A stretch of DNA of 10,651 nt from an uncultured Paraburkholderia sp. (GTDB lineage Bacteria; Pseudomonadota; Gammaproteobacteria; Burkholderiales; Burkholderiaceae): NCBI GenBank assembly GCA_937917025.1, contig CALFSF010000226.1:1-10651 (forward strand). Direction: 5' to 3'. The position numbers were made by a program, and so were the translations under genes. Numbering within the stretch: the stretch's first letter is position 1; each line of letters starts with the position of its first letter. The notes beneath the pieces are model-generated. The model saw only the letters and a program-made list of their open reading frames with translations. It was not told the DNA's origin and searched no databases. Positions 1-6,922 of this stretch are shown here, one piece after another.

Positions 1-312
1 GAAGTCACGACGGGGTGCATCTACATCAGCGGCGCGGTCGAATACGACGACCGTGCGGACAACCCGGTGCGCGAGCAGTTGGTGGAGAGCGTGAGCATCT
101 GGCGCGCCGCGCTCACGCGAGCCGTTTTGCAGGCGATGGAAGAAGGGCATCTGCGTGCGGATACCGATCCGCAACTGATGCTTTTCGAACTGTACAGCCT
201 GACGCTGGGCCTGCATCACGATGCGCGCTTCCTGCACCTGCCGGATGCCGTGCGCCTGACGTGGGCCTCGCTGGACAAATTGATCGTTTCGTATCAAAGC
301 AACAGCCGCTAG
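1..312 (+). CDS. TetR-family transcriptional regulator, C-terminal part (5' end outside window)
   Basis: Frame 1 is open from the first base to a TAG stop at 310-312, giving 103 residues with no start codon needed, so the N-terminal helix-turn-helix part lies upstream of the window. What is visible is an all-helical segment containing the pattern EEGHLRADTDP followed by FELYSLTLGLHHDARFL, which is typical of the ligand-binding and dimerisation domain of TetR regulators. Family knowledge: such regulators often repress adjacent fatty-acid catabolism genes and release DNA on binding acyl-CoA, as FadR of Bacillus does. Here it lies 104 bp upstream of, and in the same direction as, an acyl-CoA dehydrogenase gene, so local control of the beta-oxidation cluster is a reasonable inference. 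The DNA-binding domain cannot be seen, so the TetR assignment rests on the C-terminal half and context only. Confidence 0.75.
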   Translation, partial: EVTTGCIYISGAVEYDDRADNPVREQLVESVSIWRAALTRAVLQAMEEGHLRADTDPQLMLFELYSLTLGLHHDARFLHLPDAVRLTWASLDKLIVSYQSNSR

Positions 313-380
313 CGGCGCCTCCGGATCCATCGGGTTCGTCGGCGCAACAGGTCCGGGTTCGGGACGCTGGCTGGTGGCGA

Positions 381-391
381 GGCTTTAAGCC
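381..391. promoter_or_regulatory. Small inverted repeat upstream of fadE, possible operator half-site pair
   Basis: GGCTT-T-AAGCC is a perfect 5-bp inverted repeat around a single central base, ending 25 bases before the acyl-CoA dehydrogenase start codon. It is the only compact dyad I see between the regulator stop and this gene. TetR-family operators are usually longer (14-20 bp), so this is a weak candidate. No convincing -35/-10 pair was recognised in 313-416. Confidence 0.15.
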
Positions 392-400
392 AACACCTTT

Positions 401-410
401 GGAGTGGAGA
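401..410 (+). promoter_or_regulatory. Ribosome binding site that fixes the fadE start
   Basis: The purine-rich stretch GGAGTGGAGA ends 6 bases before the ATG at 417. The reading frame stays open far upstream, through the regulator gene, so this site is what supports the start at 417 rather than an earlier codon. Confidence 0.7.
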
Positions 411-416
411 AGAGTC

Positions 417-2204
417 ATGGGACAGTACGCCGCGCCGTTGCGCGACATGCAATTCGTGTTGCACGAGCTGCTTAACGTCGAAGCCGAGATCAGGCAGATG
501 CCGAAGCACGCGGATCTCGACGCCGAGACGATCAACCAGGTGCTCGAAGAAGCCGGCAAGTTCTGCTCCGAAGTGCTCTTCCCGCTCAACCAGAGCGGCG
601 ACCAGGAAGGCTGCACGTACGTCGGCGACGGCGTCGTGACCACGCCGAAGGGCTTCAGGGAAGCTTACCGGCAGTACGTCGAAGCCGGCTGGCCCGCGCT
701 CGGCTGCGATCCCGAATACGGCGGCCAGGGCCTGCCCGCATTCGTGAACAACGCGCTCTACGAAATGCTCAACTCGGCGAACCAGGCCTGGACGATGTAT
801 CCGGGCCTCTCGCACGGCGCGTACGAATGCCTGCACGCCCATGGCACGCCGGAACTGCAGCAGCGGTATCTGCCGAAGCTGGTATCCGGCACATGGACCG
901 GCACGATGTGCCTGACCGAGCCGCATTGCGGCACCGATCTCGGCATCCTGCGCACGAAGGCCGAGCCGGACAGCGACGGTTCGTACGCGATCAGCGGCAC
1001 GAAGATCTTCATCTCGAGCGGCGAACACGATATGGCGGAGAACATCGTTCACCTCGTGCTCGCGCGTCTGCCGGACGCACCGAAGGGCACCCGGGGCATT
1101 TCGCTTTTCATCGTGCCGAAGTTCGTGCCGGACGCAGCGGGTGAGCCGGGCGAGCGCAACGGCGTGAAATGCGGCTCCATCGAGCACAAGATGGGCATTC
1201 ACGGCAACGCAACCTGCGTGATCAACCTCGACAACGCGAAGGGCTGGCTCGTCGGTGAGCCGAACAAGGGCCTCAACGCGATGTTCGTGATGATGAACGC
1301 CGCGCGTCTCGGCGTCGGCATGCAAAGCCTCGGGCTCACCGAGGTCGCGTACCAGAACTCGCTGACGTACGCGAAGGAGCGCCTGCAGATGCGTTCGCTG
1401 ACGGGCCCGAAGGCGCCGGAAAAGGCCGCCGATCCGATTATCGTGCATCCGGACGTACGTCGCATGCTGCTCACGCAGAAGGCTTACGCGGAAGGCGCGC
1501 GCGCGTTCTCGTACTGGTCGGCGCTGCACATCGACAAGGAACTCTCGCACGCGGACGAATCCGTTCGCAAGGACGCCGCCGATCTCGTCGCGCTGCTCAC
1601 GCCGATCCTGAAGGCGTTCCTGTCGGACAACGCGTTCGAAGGCACGAATCACGCGATGCAGATCTACGGCGGCCATGGCTTCATCGCCGAATGGGGCATG
1701 GAGCAGTACGTGCGCGACGCGCGTATCAACATGATCTACGAAGGCACGAACGCGATCCAGTCGCTCGACCTGCTGGGCCGCAAGGTGCTCGGCGACATGG
1801 GCGCGAAGATGAAGAAGTTCGGCAAGCTGGTCGCTGAATTCGTCGAGGCCGAAGGCATCAAACCGGAGATGCAGGAGTTCATCAACCCGCTCGCCGACAT
1901 CGGCGAAAAGGTGCAGAAGCTCACGATGGAAATCGGCATGAAGGCGATGCAGAACCCCGACGAAGTGGGCGCCGCCGCTGTCCCGTATCTGCGTACGGTC
2001 GGCCACCTGGTGTTCTCGTACTTCTGGGCGCGCATGGCGCGCATCGCGCTGGATCACGAAGCGTCGGGCGACCCGTTCTACAAGGCGAAGCTCGCCACCG
2101 CGCGCTTCTACTTCGCGAAGCTGCTGCCGGAAACCGCGATGACGATCCGTCAGGCGCGCGCCGGTTCGAAGTCGCTGATGGAAGTGGAAGAGTCGCTGTT
2201 CTAA
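417..2204 (+). CDS. fadE: Acyl-CoA dehydrogenase, FadE-like (~595 residues)
   Basis: Flavoenzyme catalysing the first step of beta-oxidation, acyl-CoA to trans-2-enoyl-CoA, passing electrons to electron-transfer flavoprotein; presumably cytoplasmic. The 595 residues begin at an ATG with a good ribosome binding site, and conservation starts directly with MGQYAAPLRDMQFVLHELL, the short N-terminal extension seen in this subfamily. Visible landmarks: helical N-domain (about 30-160), flavin-contacting MCLTEPHCGTD at 164-174, middle beta domain to about 270, and the C-terminal helical domain with YGGHGF at 417-422. MIYEGTNAIQ carries the probable catalytic base E442, matching the glutamate of medium-chain acyl-CoA dehydrogenase (YEGT). 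About 120 further residues (470-590) form the extra C-terminal domain typical of the ~600-residue group that includes Bacillus FadE and DmdC-like enzymes. Acyl-chain preference cannot be read from sequence, and a methylthiopropionyl-CoA dehydrogenase name is possible but not favoured by context. Confidence 0.93.
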   Translation: MGQYAAPLRDMQFVLHELLNVEAEIRQMPKHADLDAETINQVLEEAGKFCSEVLFPLNQSGDQEGCTYVGDGVVTTPKGFREAYRQYVEAGWPALGCDPEYGGQGLPAFVNNALYEMLNSANQAWTMYPGLSHGAYECLHAHGTPELQQRYLPKLVSGTWTGTMCLTEPHCGTDLGILRTKAEPDSDGSYAISGTKIFISSGEHDMAENIVHLVLARLPDAPKGTRGISLFIVPKFVPDAAGEPGERNGVKCGSIEHKMGIHGNATCVINLDNAKGWLVGEPNKGLNAMFVMMNAARLGVGMQSLGLTEVAYQNSLTYAKERLQMRSLTGPKAPEKAADPIIVHPDVRRMLLTQKAYAEGARAFSYWSALHIDKELSHADESVRKDAADLVALLTPILKAFLSDNAFEGTNHAMQIYGGHGFIAEWGMEQYVRDARINMIYEGTNAIQSLDLLGRKVLGDMGAKMKKFGKLVAEFVEAEGIKPEMQEFINPLADIGEKVQKLTMEIGMKAMQNPDEVGAAAVPYLRTVGHLVFSYFWARMARIALDHEASGDPFYKAKLATARFYFAKLLPETAMTIRQARAGSKSLMEVEESLF

Positions 2205-2216
2205 GCCCATTCCGGC

Positions 2217-2257
2217 ACGCGCCGCGCGCAGCATCATGCTGAACGCGCGGCGCGTTT
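2217..2257 (+). terminator. Nested hairpin between fadE and fadN, possible internal terminator or mRNA-stability element
   Basis: A perfect 12-bp GC-only-core inverted repeat (2217-2228 with 2244-2255) encloses a second 6-bp repeat (CAGCAT at 2229-2234 with ATGCTG at 2236-2241), separated from the outer stem by an AA bulge at 2242-2243. The structure starts 12 bases after the fadE stop and ends in only three Ts. The stem is very stable, but the short T-run makes efficient intrinsic termination uncertain. Partial termination or 3'-end protection of the fadE message are alternatives. Confidence 0.4.
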
Positions 2258-2304
2258 GCCCCCGCTCGCGCATTCGCGCGACGGGCGACACCGCATCATT
2301 CCCC

Positions 2305-2310
2305 GGAGGA
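2305..2310 (+). promoter_or_regulatory. Ribosome binding site for the GTG start of fadN
   Basis: GGAGGA lies 5 bases before the GTG at 2316. It rules out the TTG at 2256 in the same frame, which would sit directly after the hairpin and would add 20 residues unlike any dehydrogenase N-terminus. Confidence 0.85.
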
Positions 2311-2315
2311 ACGAC

Positions 2316-4751
2316 GTGAGCAATCTGATCATTCGCAAGGTAGCCGTGCTCGGCGCCGGCGTGATGGGCGCGCAGATCGCTGCGCACCTGATCAACGCCA
2401 GGGTGCCCGTGCTGCTGTTCGACCTTCCCGCAAAGGAAGGCCCGAAGAACGCGATCGCGCTGAAGGCGGTCGAGAACCTGAAGAAGCTGTCGCCGGCGCC
2501 GTTCGGCGTCAAGGACGACGCGCAGTACATCCAGCCCGCGAACTACGACGACGACATCGCGAAGCTCGAGGAATGCGATCTCGTGATCGAAGCGATCGCG
2601 GAGCGCATGGACTGGAAGCACGACCTGTACAGGAAGGTGTCGCCGCATATCGCGCCGCATGCGATCTTCGCGACGAACACGTCGGGTCTGTCGATCACCG
2701 AACTGTCGAAGGGCTTTTCGGATGAGTTGAAGTCGCGCTTTTGCGGCGTGCACTTCTTCAACCCGCCGCGCTACATGCACCTCGTCGAGCTGATCCCGAC
2801 CGCGGCCACGCGCCCGGAAATCCTCGACCAGCTCGAATCGTTCCTCACCAGCGTGGTCGGCAAGGGCGTCGTGCGCGCGAAAGACACGCCGAACTTCATC
2901 GCGAACCGCGTCGGTATTTTCTCGATCCTCGCGGTGATCGCCGAGGCGCAAAAGTTCGGCCTGCGTTTCGACGAAGTCGACGACCTGACGGGCAGCCGTC
3001 TCGGCCGCGCGAAGTCGGCGACGTTCCGTACCGCCGACGTGGTCGGTCTCGACACGATGGCGCACGTCATCAAGACGATGCAGGACACGCTCGCGGGCGA
3101 CCCGTTTTTCGCGGTCTACGAGACGCCCGCGGTGCTCGCCGGACTCGTGAAGCAGGGCGCGCTCGGCCAGAAGACCGGCGCCGGCTTCTACAGGAAAGAA
3201 GGCAAGACGATCAAGGTACTCGACCCGAAGACGGGCGGCTATGTCGACGGCGGCGCGAAGGCCGACGAAATCATCGGCCGTATCCTGAAGCGCCCGCCGG
3301 CAGAACGTCTGAAGCTGCTGCGTGAATCGCAGCATCCGCAGGCGCAGTTCCTGTGGGCCATTTTCCGCGATGTGTTCCACTACATCGGTGTGCATCTCGA
3401 AGCGATCGCGGACAACGCGCGCGACGTCGACCTCGCGATCCGCTGGGGCTTCGGCTGGAACGAAGGCCCGTTCGAAGGCTGGCAGACAGCCGGCTGGAAA
3501 GAGGTCGCCGGATGGGTGCAGGAAGATATCGCGGCAGGCAAGGCGCTGTCGGACGCGCCGCTGCCGGCCTGGGTGCTGGAAGGGCCGGTTGCGGAAAAGG
3601 GCGGCGTGCATACGAACGAGGGCTCGTGGTCGCCGGCTTCGAAGTCGTTCGTGCCGCGCTCTACCTTGTCCGTGTACGACAGGCAGGTGTTCCGCGCGCC
3701 GCTCGCCGGCGAAACCGCTGCCGACCCGAAGACTTACGGCAAGACGCTGTTCGAAACCGATGCCGTGCGTGCATGGGTCGACGACCGTGCGGGCGAGAAC
3801 GACGTGCTCATCGTGTCGTTCAAGAGCAAGATGAATACGATTGGACCGTCGGTGATCGACGGCCTCGTGCAGGCGATCGAACTCGCCGAAAAGGACTACA
3901 AGGGTCTGGTGGTGTGGCAGCCCACGTCGCTGAAACTCGGCACGCCGGGCGGCCCGTTCTCGGCGGGCGCGAATCTCGAAGAAGCGATGCCCGCGTTCAT
4001 GATGGGCGGCGCGAAGGGCATCGAGCCGTTCGTGAAGAAGTTCCAGCAGGGCATGCTGCGCGTGAAGTACGCGAGCGTGCCGGTGATTTCCGCCGTGTCG
4101 GGCATCGCGCTCGGCGGTGGCTGCGAGCTGGCGCTGCATAGCGCGAAGCGCGTCGCGCATATCGAAAGCTACATGGGTCTTGTCGAAGTCGGCGTCGGTC
4201 TCGTGCCGGCGGGCGGCGGCCTGAAGGAAGCCGCGCTGCGTGCCGCCGAAGCTGCGACGCAAGTGGGCGCGACAACCGATCTGCTGAAGTTCCTGCAGAA
4301 GTCGTTCGAAAACGCCGCGATGGCGAAGGTCTCGTCCTCGGCGCTCGACGCGCGCGCGATGGGCTATCTGAAGCCGTCCGACACGATCGTCTTCAACGTG
4401 TTCGAACTGCTCGACACCGCGAAGAAGGAAGCGCGTGCGCTGTCGGCCTCCGGTTACCGCGCGCCGCTGCGCGTGACGCAGGTGCCGGTCGCGGGCCGCT
4501 CGGCGATTTCGACGATCAAGGCATCGCTCGTCAACATGCGCGACGGCCGCTTCATCAGCGAGCACGATTACCTGATCGCGAGCCGCATCGCCGAAGCCGT
4601 GTGCGGCGGCGACGTCGAAGCGGGCAGCCTCGTCGACGAAGAATGGTTGTTGCAACTCGAGCGCCGTGCGTTCGTCGATCTGCTCGGTACGCAGAAGACG
4701 CAGGAACGGATCATGGGCATGTTGCAGACCGGCAAGCCGGTGCGTAACTAA
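2316..4751 (+). CDS. fadN: Bifunctional 3-hydroxyacyl-CoA dehydrogenase / enoyl-CoA hydratase, FadN-like
   Basis: Carries steps two and three of beta-oxidation: hydration of trans-2-enoyl-CoA and NAD+-dependent oxidation of the L-3-hydroxyacyl-CoA. The 811 residues begin at GTG with a strong ribosome binding site. The dehydrogenase half comes first: NAD-binding GAGVMG at 13-18, NTSGLS near 128, the catalytic dyad H146 (VHFFNPP) and E158 (LVELIP) exactly 12 apart as in known enzymes, KDTPNFIANRVG with the conserved Asn, then two C-terminal dehydrogenase subdomains to about 400. The hydratase half follows (about 490-690): oxyanion-hole segment FSAGANL, GGGCELAL with E604, and LVEVGVGLVP with E624. 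The 20-residue gap between these glutamates matches rat crotonase (144/164) and E. coli FadB (119/139), so both activities look intact. The domain order is opposite to E. coli FadB and the same as Bacillus FadN. It is followed after 39 bp by the thiolase, with which it probably cooperates. Confidence 0.95.
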   Translation: MSNLIIRKVAVLGAGVMGAQIAAHLINARVPVLLFDLPAKEGPKNAIALKAVENLKKLSPAPFGVKDDAQYIQPANYDDDIAKLEECDLVIEAIAERMDWKHDLYRKVSPHIAPHAIFATNTSGLSITELSKGFSDELKSRFCGVHFFNPPRYMHLVELIPTAATRPEILDQLESFLTSVVGKGVVRAKDTPNFIANRVGIFSILAVIAEAQKFGLRFDEVDDLTGSRLGRAKSATFRTADVVGLDTMAHVIKTMQDTLAGDPFFAVYETPAVLAGLVKQGALGQKTGAGFYRKEGKTIKVLDPKTGGYVDGGAKADEIIGRILKRPPAERLKLLRESQHPQAQFLWAIFRDVFHYIGVHLEAIADNARDVDLAIRWGFGWNEGPFEGWQTAGWKEVAGWVQEDIAAGKALSDAPLPAWVLEGPVAEKGGVHTNEGSWSPASKSFVPRSTLSVYDRQVFRAPLAGETAADPKTYGKTLFETDAVRAWVDDRAGENDVLIVSFKSKMNTIGPSVIDGLVQAIELAEKDYKGLVVWQPTSLKLGTPGGPFSAGANLEEAMPAFMMGGAKGIEPFVKKFQQGMLRVKYASVPVISAVSGIALGGGCELALHSAKRVAHIESYMGLVEVGVGLVPAGGGLKEAALRAAEAATQVGATTDLLKFLQKSFENAAMAKVSSSALDARAMGYLKPSDTIVFNVFELLDTAKKEARALSASGYRAPLRVTQVPVAGRSAISTIKASLVNMRDGRFISEHDYLIASRIAEAVCGGDVEAGSLVDEEWLLQLERRAFVDLLGTQKTQERIMGMLQTGKPVRN

Positions 4752-4778
4752 CGCGCGACGAGTGCCGATGGCATGGGA

Positions 4779-4784
4779 AAGGAG
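4779..4784 (+). promoter_or_regulatory. Ribosome binding site that selects the fadA start
   Basis: AAGGAG lies 6 bases before the ATG at 4791. The in-frame ATG at 4773 precedes this site and would place it inside the coding region, so 4791 is preferred. Confidence 0.85.
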
Positions 4785-4790
4785 CTTCAA

Positions 4791-5990
4791 ATGACAAAGC
4801 AATTGCAGGACGCATACATCGTCGCCGCGAGCCGCACGCCGATCGGCAAGGCGCCGCGCGGGATGTTCAAGAACACGCGCCCGGACGAACTGCTGGTACA
4901 CGCGATCAGGTCGGCCGTGGCGCAGGTGCCGGGCCTCGATACGAACGTGATCGAAGACGCGATCATCGGCTGCGCGATTCCCGAGGCGGAGCAAGGCCTG
5001 AACGTCGCGCGGATGGGCGCGCTGCTGGCCGGCCTGCCGAACACGGTCGGCGGCGTGACGGTGAACCGCTTCTGCGCGTCGGGCCTGACGGCGCTCGCGA
5101 TGGCGGCGGACCGCATCCGCGTCGGCGAATCGGACGCGATGATCGCCGGCGGCTGCGAATCGATGAGCATGGTGCCGATGATGGGCAACAAGCCATCGAT
5201 GTCGCCGCATATCTTCGATCGCAACGAAGACATCGGCATCGCCTACGGCATGGGGCTGACCGCGGAGAAGGTCGCGGAGCGCTGGAAGATCAGCCGCGAA
5301 GCGCAGGACCAGTTCTCGGTCGAGTCGCATCGCCGTGCGATCGCCGCGCAGCAGGCGGGCGAATTCAACGACGAAATCGCCCCGTACACGATCACCGAAC
5401 GCTTCCCCGATCTCGCCACCGGCGAAGTGAAGGTGAAGACACGCGAAGTCGCGCTCGACGAAGGTCCGCGCGCCGATACGTCGATGGAGGGTCTCGCCAG
5501 GTTGCGTACGGTGTTCGCGAACAAGGGTTCGGTCACGGCCGGCAACAGCTCGCAGACGTCGGATGGCGCGGGCGCGCTGATCGTCGTGTCGGAGAAGATG
5601 CTAAAGGCGTTCAACCTGACGCCGCTCGCCCGTTTCGTCAGCTTCGCGGTGCGCGGCGTGCCGCCGGAAATCATGGGCATCGGTCCGAAGGAAGCGATTC
5701 CGGCCGCGCTGAAGGCCGCGGGCCTGAAGATCGACGACATGGACTGGATCGAACTGAACGAAGCGTTCGCCGCGCAATCGCTCGCGGTGATCCAGGACCT
5801 GGGCCTCGATCCGTCGAAGATCAACCCGCTCGGCGGCGCGATCGCGCTGGGTCATCCGCTCGGCGCGACGGGCGCGATCCGCGCCTCGACGGTTGTGCAC
5901 GGGCTGCGTCGCCGTAATTTCAGATACGGCATGGTGACGATGTGCGTCGGTACGGGGATGGGCGCAGCGGGCATCATCGAGCGCCTGTAA
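4791..5990 (+). CDS. fadA: Acetyl-CoA C-acyltransferase (degradative thiolase)
   Basis: Final beta-oxidation step: CoA-dependent cleavage of 3-ketoacyl-CoA into acetyl-CoA and a shortened acyl-CoA. The protein has 399 residues, a normal thiolase length. All catalytic elements are visible: nucleophile C95 in VNRFCASGL, NEAFAAQ (the Asn-containing form), H355 in ALGHPLGATG, and the acid/base C385 in MCVGTGMGAAG. The early block ASRTPIGKAPRG and the glycine-rich GGCESMSMVPM are also standard. It follows the fadN-like gene after 39 bp, so the two are almost certainly co-transcribed, and an intrinsic terminator begins 33 bases after its stop. Thiolases for biosynthetic acetoacetyl-CoA formation share the fold, but the neighbouring dehydrogenase and hydratase favour a broad-chain degradative role. 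Confidence 0.95.
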   Translation: MTKQLQDAYIVAASRTPIGKAPRGMFKNTRPDELLVHAIRSAVAQVPGLDTNVIEDAIIGCAIPEAEQGLNVARMGALLAGLPNTVGGVTVNRFCASGLTALAMAADRIRVGESDAMIAGGCESMSMVPMMGNKPSMSPHIFDRNEDIGIAYGMGLTAEKVAERWKISREAQDQFSVESHRRAIAAQQAGEFNDEIAPYTITERFPDLATGEVKVKTREVALDEGPRADTSMEGLARLRTVFANKGSVTAGNSSQTSDGAGALIVVSEKMLKAFNLTPLARFVSFAVRGVPPEIMGIGPKEAIPAALKAAGLKIDDMDWIELNEAFAAQSLAVIQDLGLDPSKINPLGGAIALGHPLGATGAIRASTVVHGLRRRNFRYGMVTMCVGTGMGAAGIIERL

Positions 5991-6022
5991 GCGCGGACGG
6001 CACAACGCACAGGCAAGACGAG

Positions 6023-6058
6023 CGGTTCGCAGGTTTTACGGCTTGCGAACCGTTTTTT
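6023..6058 (+). terminator. Rho-independent terminator after fadA
   Basis: CGGTTCGCA at 6023-6031 pairs with TGCGAACCG at 6044-6052, extended inward by a G-C and a G-U pair, giving an 11-bp stem and an 8-base loop. It is followed at once by six Ts (6053-6058). This is a textbook intrinsic terminator for the fadE-fadN-fadA transcript, although a further gene in the same direction starts only 37 bases later. Confidence 0.9.
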
Positions 6059-6095
6059 CCATTCAGGAAATCGAAGCGATAACGAGGAGACGGCG

Positions 6096-6860
6096 ATGGA
6101 TATTCTGGTCGAGCGCGCAGACGGCGTGCTGACGATTGCCTTCAACCGGCCGGAGCGGAAAAACGCGATCACGGCCGCGATGTATCAGACGATGGCCGAT
6201 GCGCTCGCTGAAGCGCACAGCGACGCGTCCGTGCGCGCGATCCTGATTCGCGGCAGCGTCGGCATTTTCAGCGCCGGCAACGATCTGGAGGATTTCATGA
6301 AATCGCCGGCGGGGGGCGAGAATTCACCGGTGTTCCAGTTCCTGCGCGGCATCAGTTCGGCGGAAAAGCCGGTGGTGGCTTCGGTGGCGGGGCTGGCGGT
6401 CGGCATCGGCACGACGTTGTTGCTGCATTGCGATCTGGTCTACGCGGCGGAGTCGGCGACGTTCTCGCTGCCGTTCGTGCAACTGGGGTTGTGTCCGGAA
6501 GCGGCTTCGTCGTTGCTGTTGCAGCGCGTGGCCGGCTATCAGGGCGCGGCGGAAAAGCTGCTGCTCGGCGAAGCGTTCGATGCGAAGGAAGCGCAGCGCA
6601 TGGGCTTCGTGAACCGCCTGCTGCCCGTAGCCGAAGTGGACGCGTTCGCGAAGGCGCAGGCGCTCAAGCTGGCGGCGCTGCCGGCTTCGTCGCTGCGCGT
6701 GACGAAGGCGCTGATGAAGCGCGCCGCGCAGCACGAGATCCAGACGCAGATCGCCGAGGAAGCCGTGCATTTCGGCAAGATGCTGCTCGCGCCGGAAGCG
6801 CGCGAGGCGTTCAAGGCGTTCTTCGAGAAGCGCAAGCCGGATTTCCGGCAGTTCGACTGA
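6096..6860 (+). CDS. Crotonase-fold protein; probable Delta3-Delta2-enoyl-CoA isomerase rather than hydratase
   Basis: The 254 residues start at an ATG preceded by GAGGAG (6084-6089). The fold is clear: N-terminal VLTIAFNRPERKNAI, oxyanion-hole segment FSAGNDLEDF near 58-67, then KPVVASVAGLAVGIGTTLLL and the FSLPFVQLGLCPEAASS block. The two glutamates that hydratases need are absent: alignment by motif places T107 (GIGTTL) and F127 (SLPFVQLG) at those positions. Instead E135 in LCPEAASS falls where peroxisomal and yeast enoyl-CoA isomerases carry their single catalytic glutamate (PEG-SS or TEGGTT). Database pipelines would probably call it enoyl-CoA hydratase. The inferred role is shifting a cis/trans-3 double bond to trans-2 so that unsaturated fatty acids can enter the neighbouring pathway. 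It sits behind a terminator, so expression depends on read-through or an unseen promoter. The role is a motif-based inference; the family assignment is firm. Confidence 0.88.
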   Translation: MDILVERADGVLTIAFNRPERKNAITAAMYQTMADALAEAHSDASVRAILIRGSVGIFSAGNDLEDFMKSPAGGENSPVFQFLRGISSAEKPVVASVAGLAVGIGTTLLLHCDLVYAAESATFSLPFVQLGLCPEAASSLLLQRVAGYQGAAEKLLLGEAFDAKEAQRMGFVNRLLPVAEVDAFAKAQALKLAALPASSLRVTKALMKRAAQHEIQTQIAEEAVHFGKMLLAPEAREAFKAFFEKRKPDFRQFD

Positions 6861-6881
6861 GCGTCTTCGCGAAGCGGCCCC

Positions 6882-6910
6882 GGGCGCTGCGGCATGAATT
6901 CGCAGCGTCC
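6882..6910. terminator. Hairpin between convergent genes, possible weak terminator
   Basis: Bases 6882-6891 pair with 6901-6910 (ten pairs on the plus-strand RNA, one of them G-U) around a 9-base loop. It begins 21 bases after the crotonase gene stop and ends 12 bases before the fdhD stop on the other strand. There is no T-tract on the plus side and none downstream on the minus side, so a factor-independent role is doubtful; it may protect 3' ends or pause polymerase. Confidence 0.35.
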
Positions 6911-6922
6911 GTCATGCGAGGA

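Noticed and set aside
15..416. An N-terminal extension of the acyl-CoA dehydrogenase frame running back through the regulator gene.
   Set aside because: It overlaps the TetR C-terminus in another frame, its translation is unlike any dehydrogenase, and a strong ribosome binding site sits directly before the ATG at 417.
4763..4773. TGCC-GAT-GGCA dyad between fadN and fadA as a regulatory hairpin.
   Set aside because: Only four base pairs with a three-base loop; too small to be meaningful.
309..5330. A stop-free minus-strand reading frame of about 1,670 codons lying opposite fadE, fadN and the first part of fadA.
   Set aside because: The three sense genes happen to share one frame, and their codon bias removes stop codons from one antisense frame. 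The translation is a monotonous Arg/His/Asp/Ala-rich string with no domain, while the sense strand encodes complete enzymes with catalytic residues.
6055..6083. Possible promoter TTTTCC ... GATAAC between the fadA terminator and the crotonase gene.
   Set aside because: The -35 match is poor and the -10 would abut the ribosome binding site at 6084, leaving no room for a normal transcription start upstream of it.
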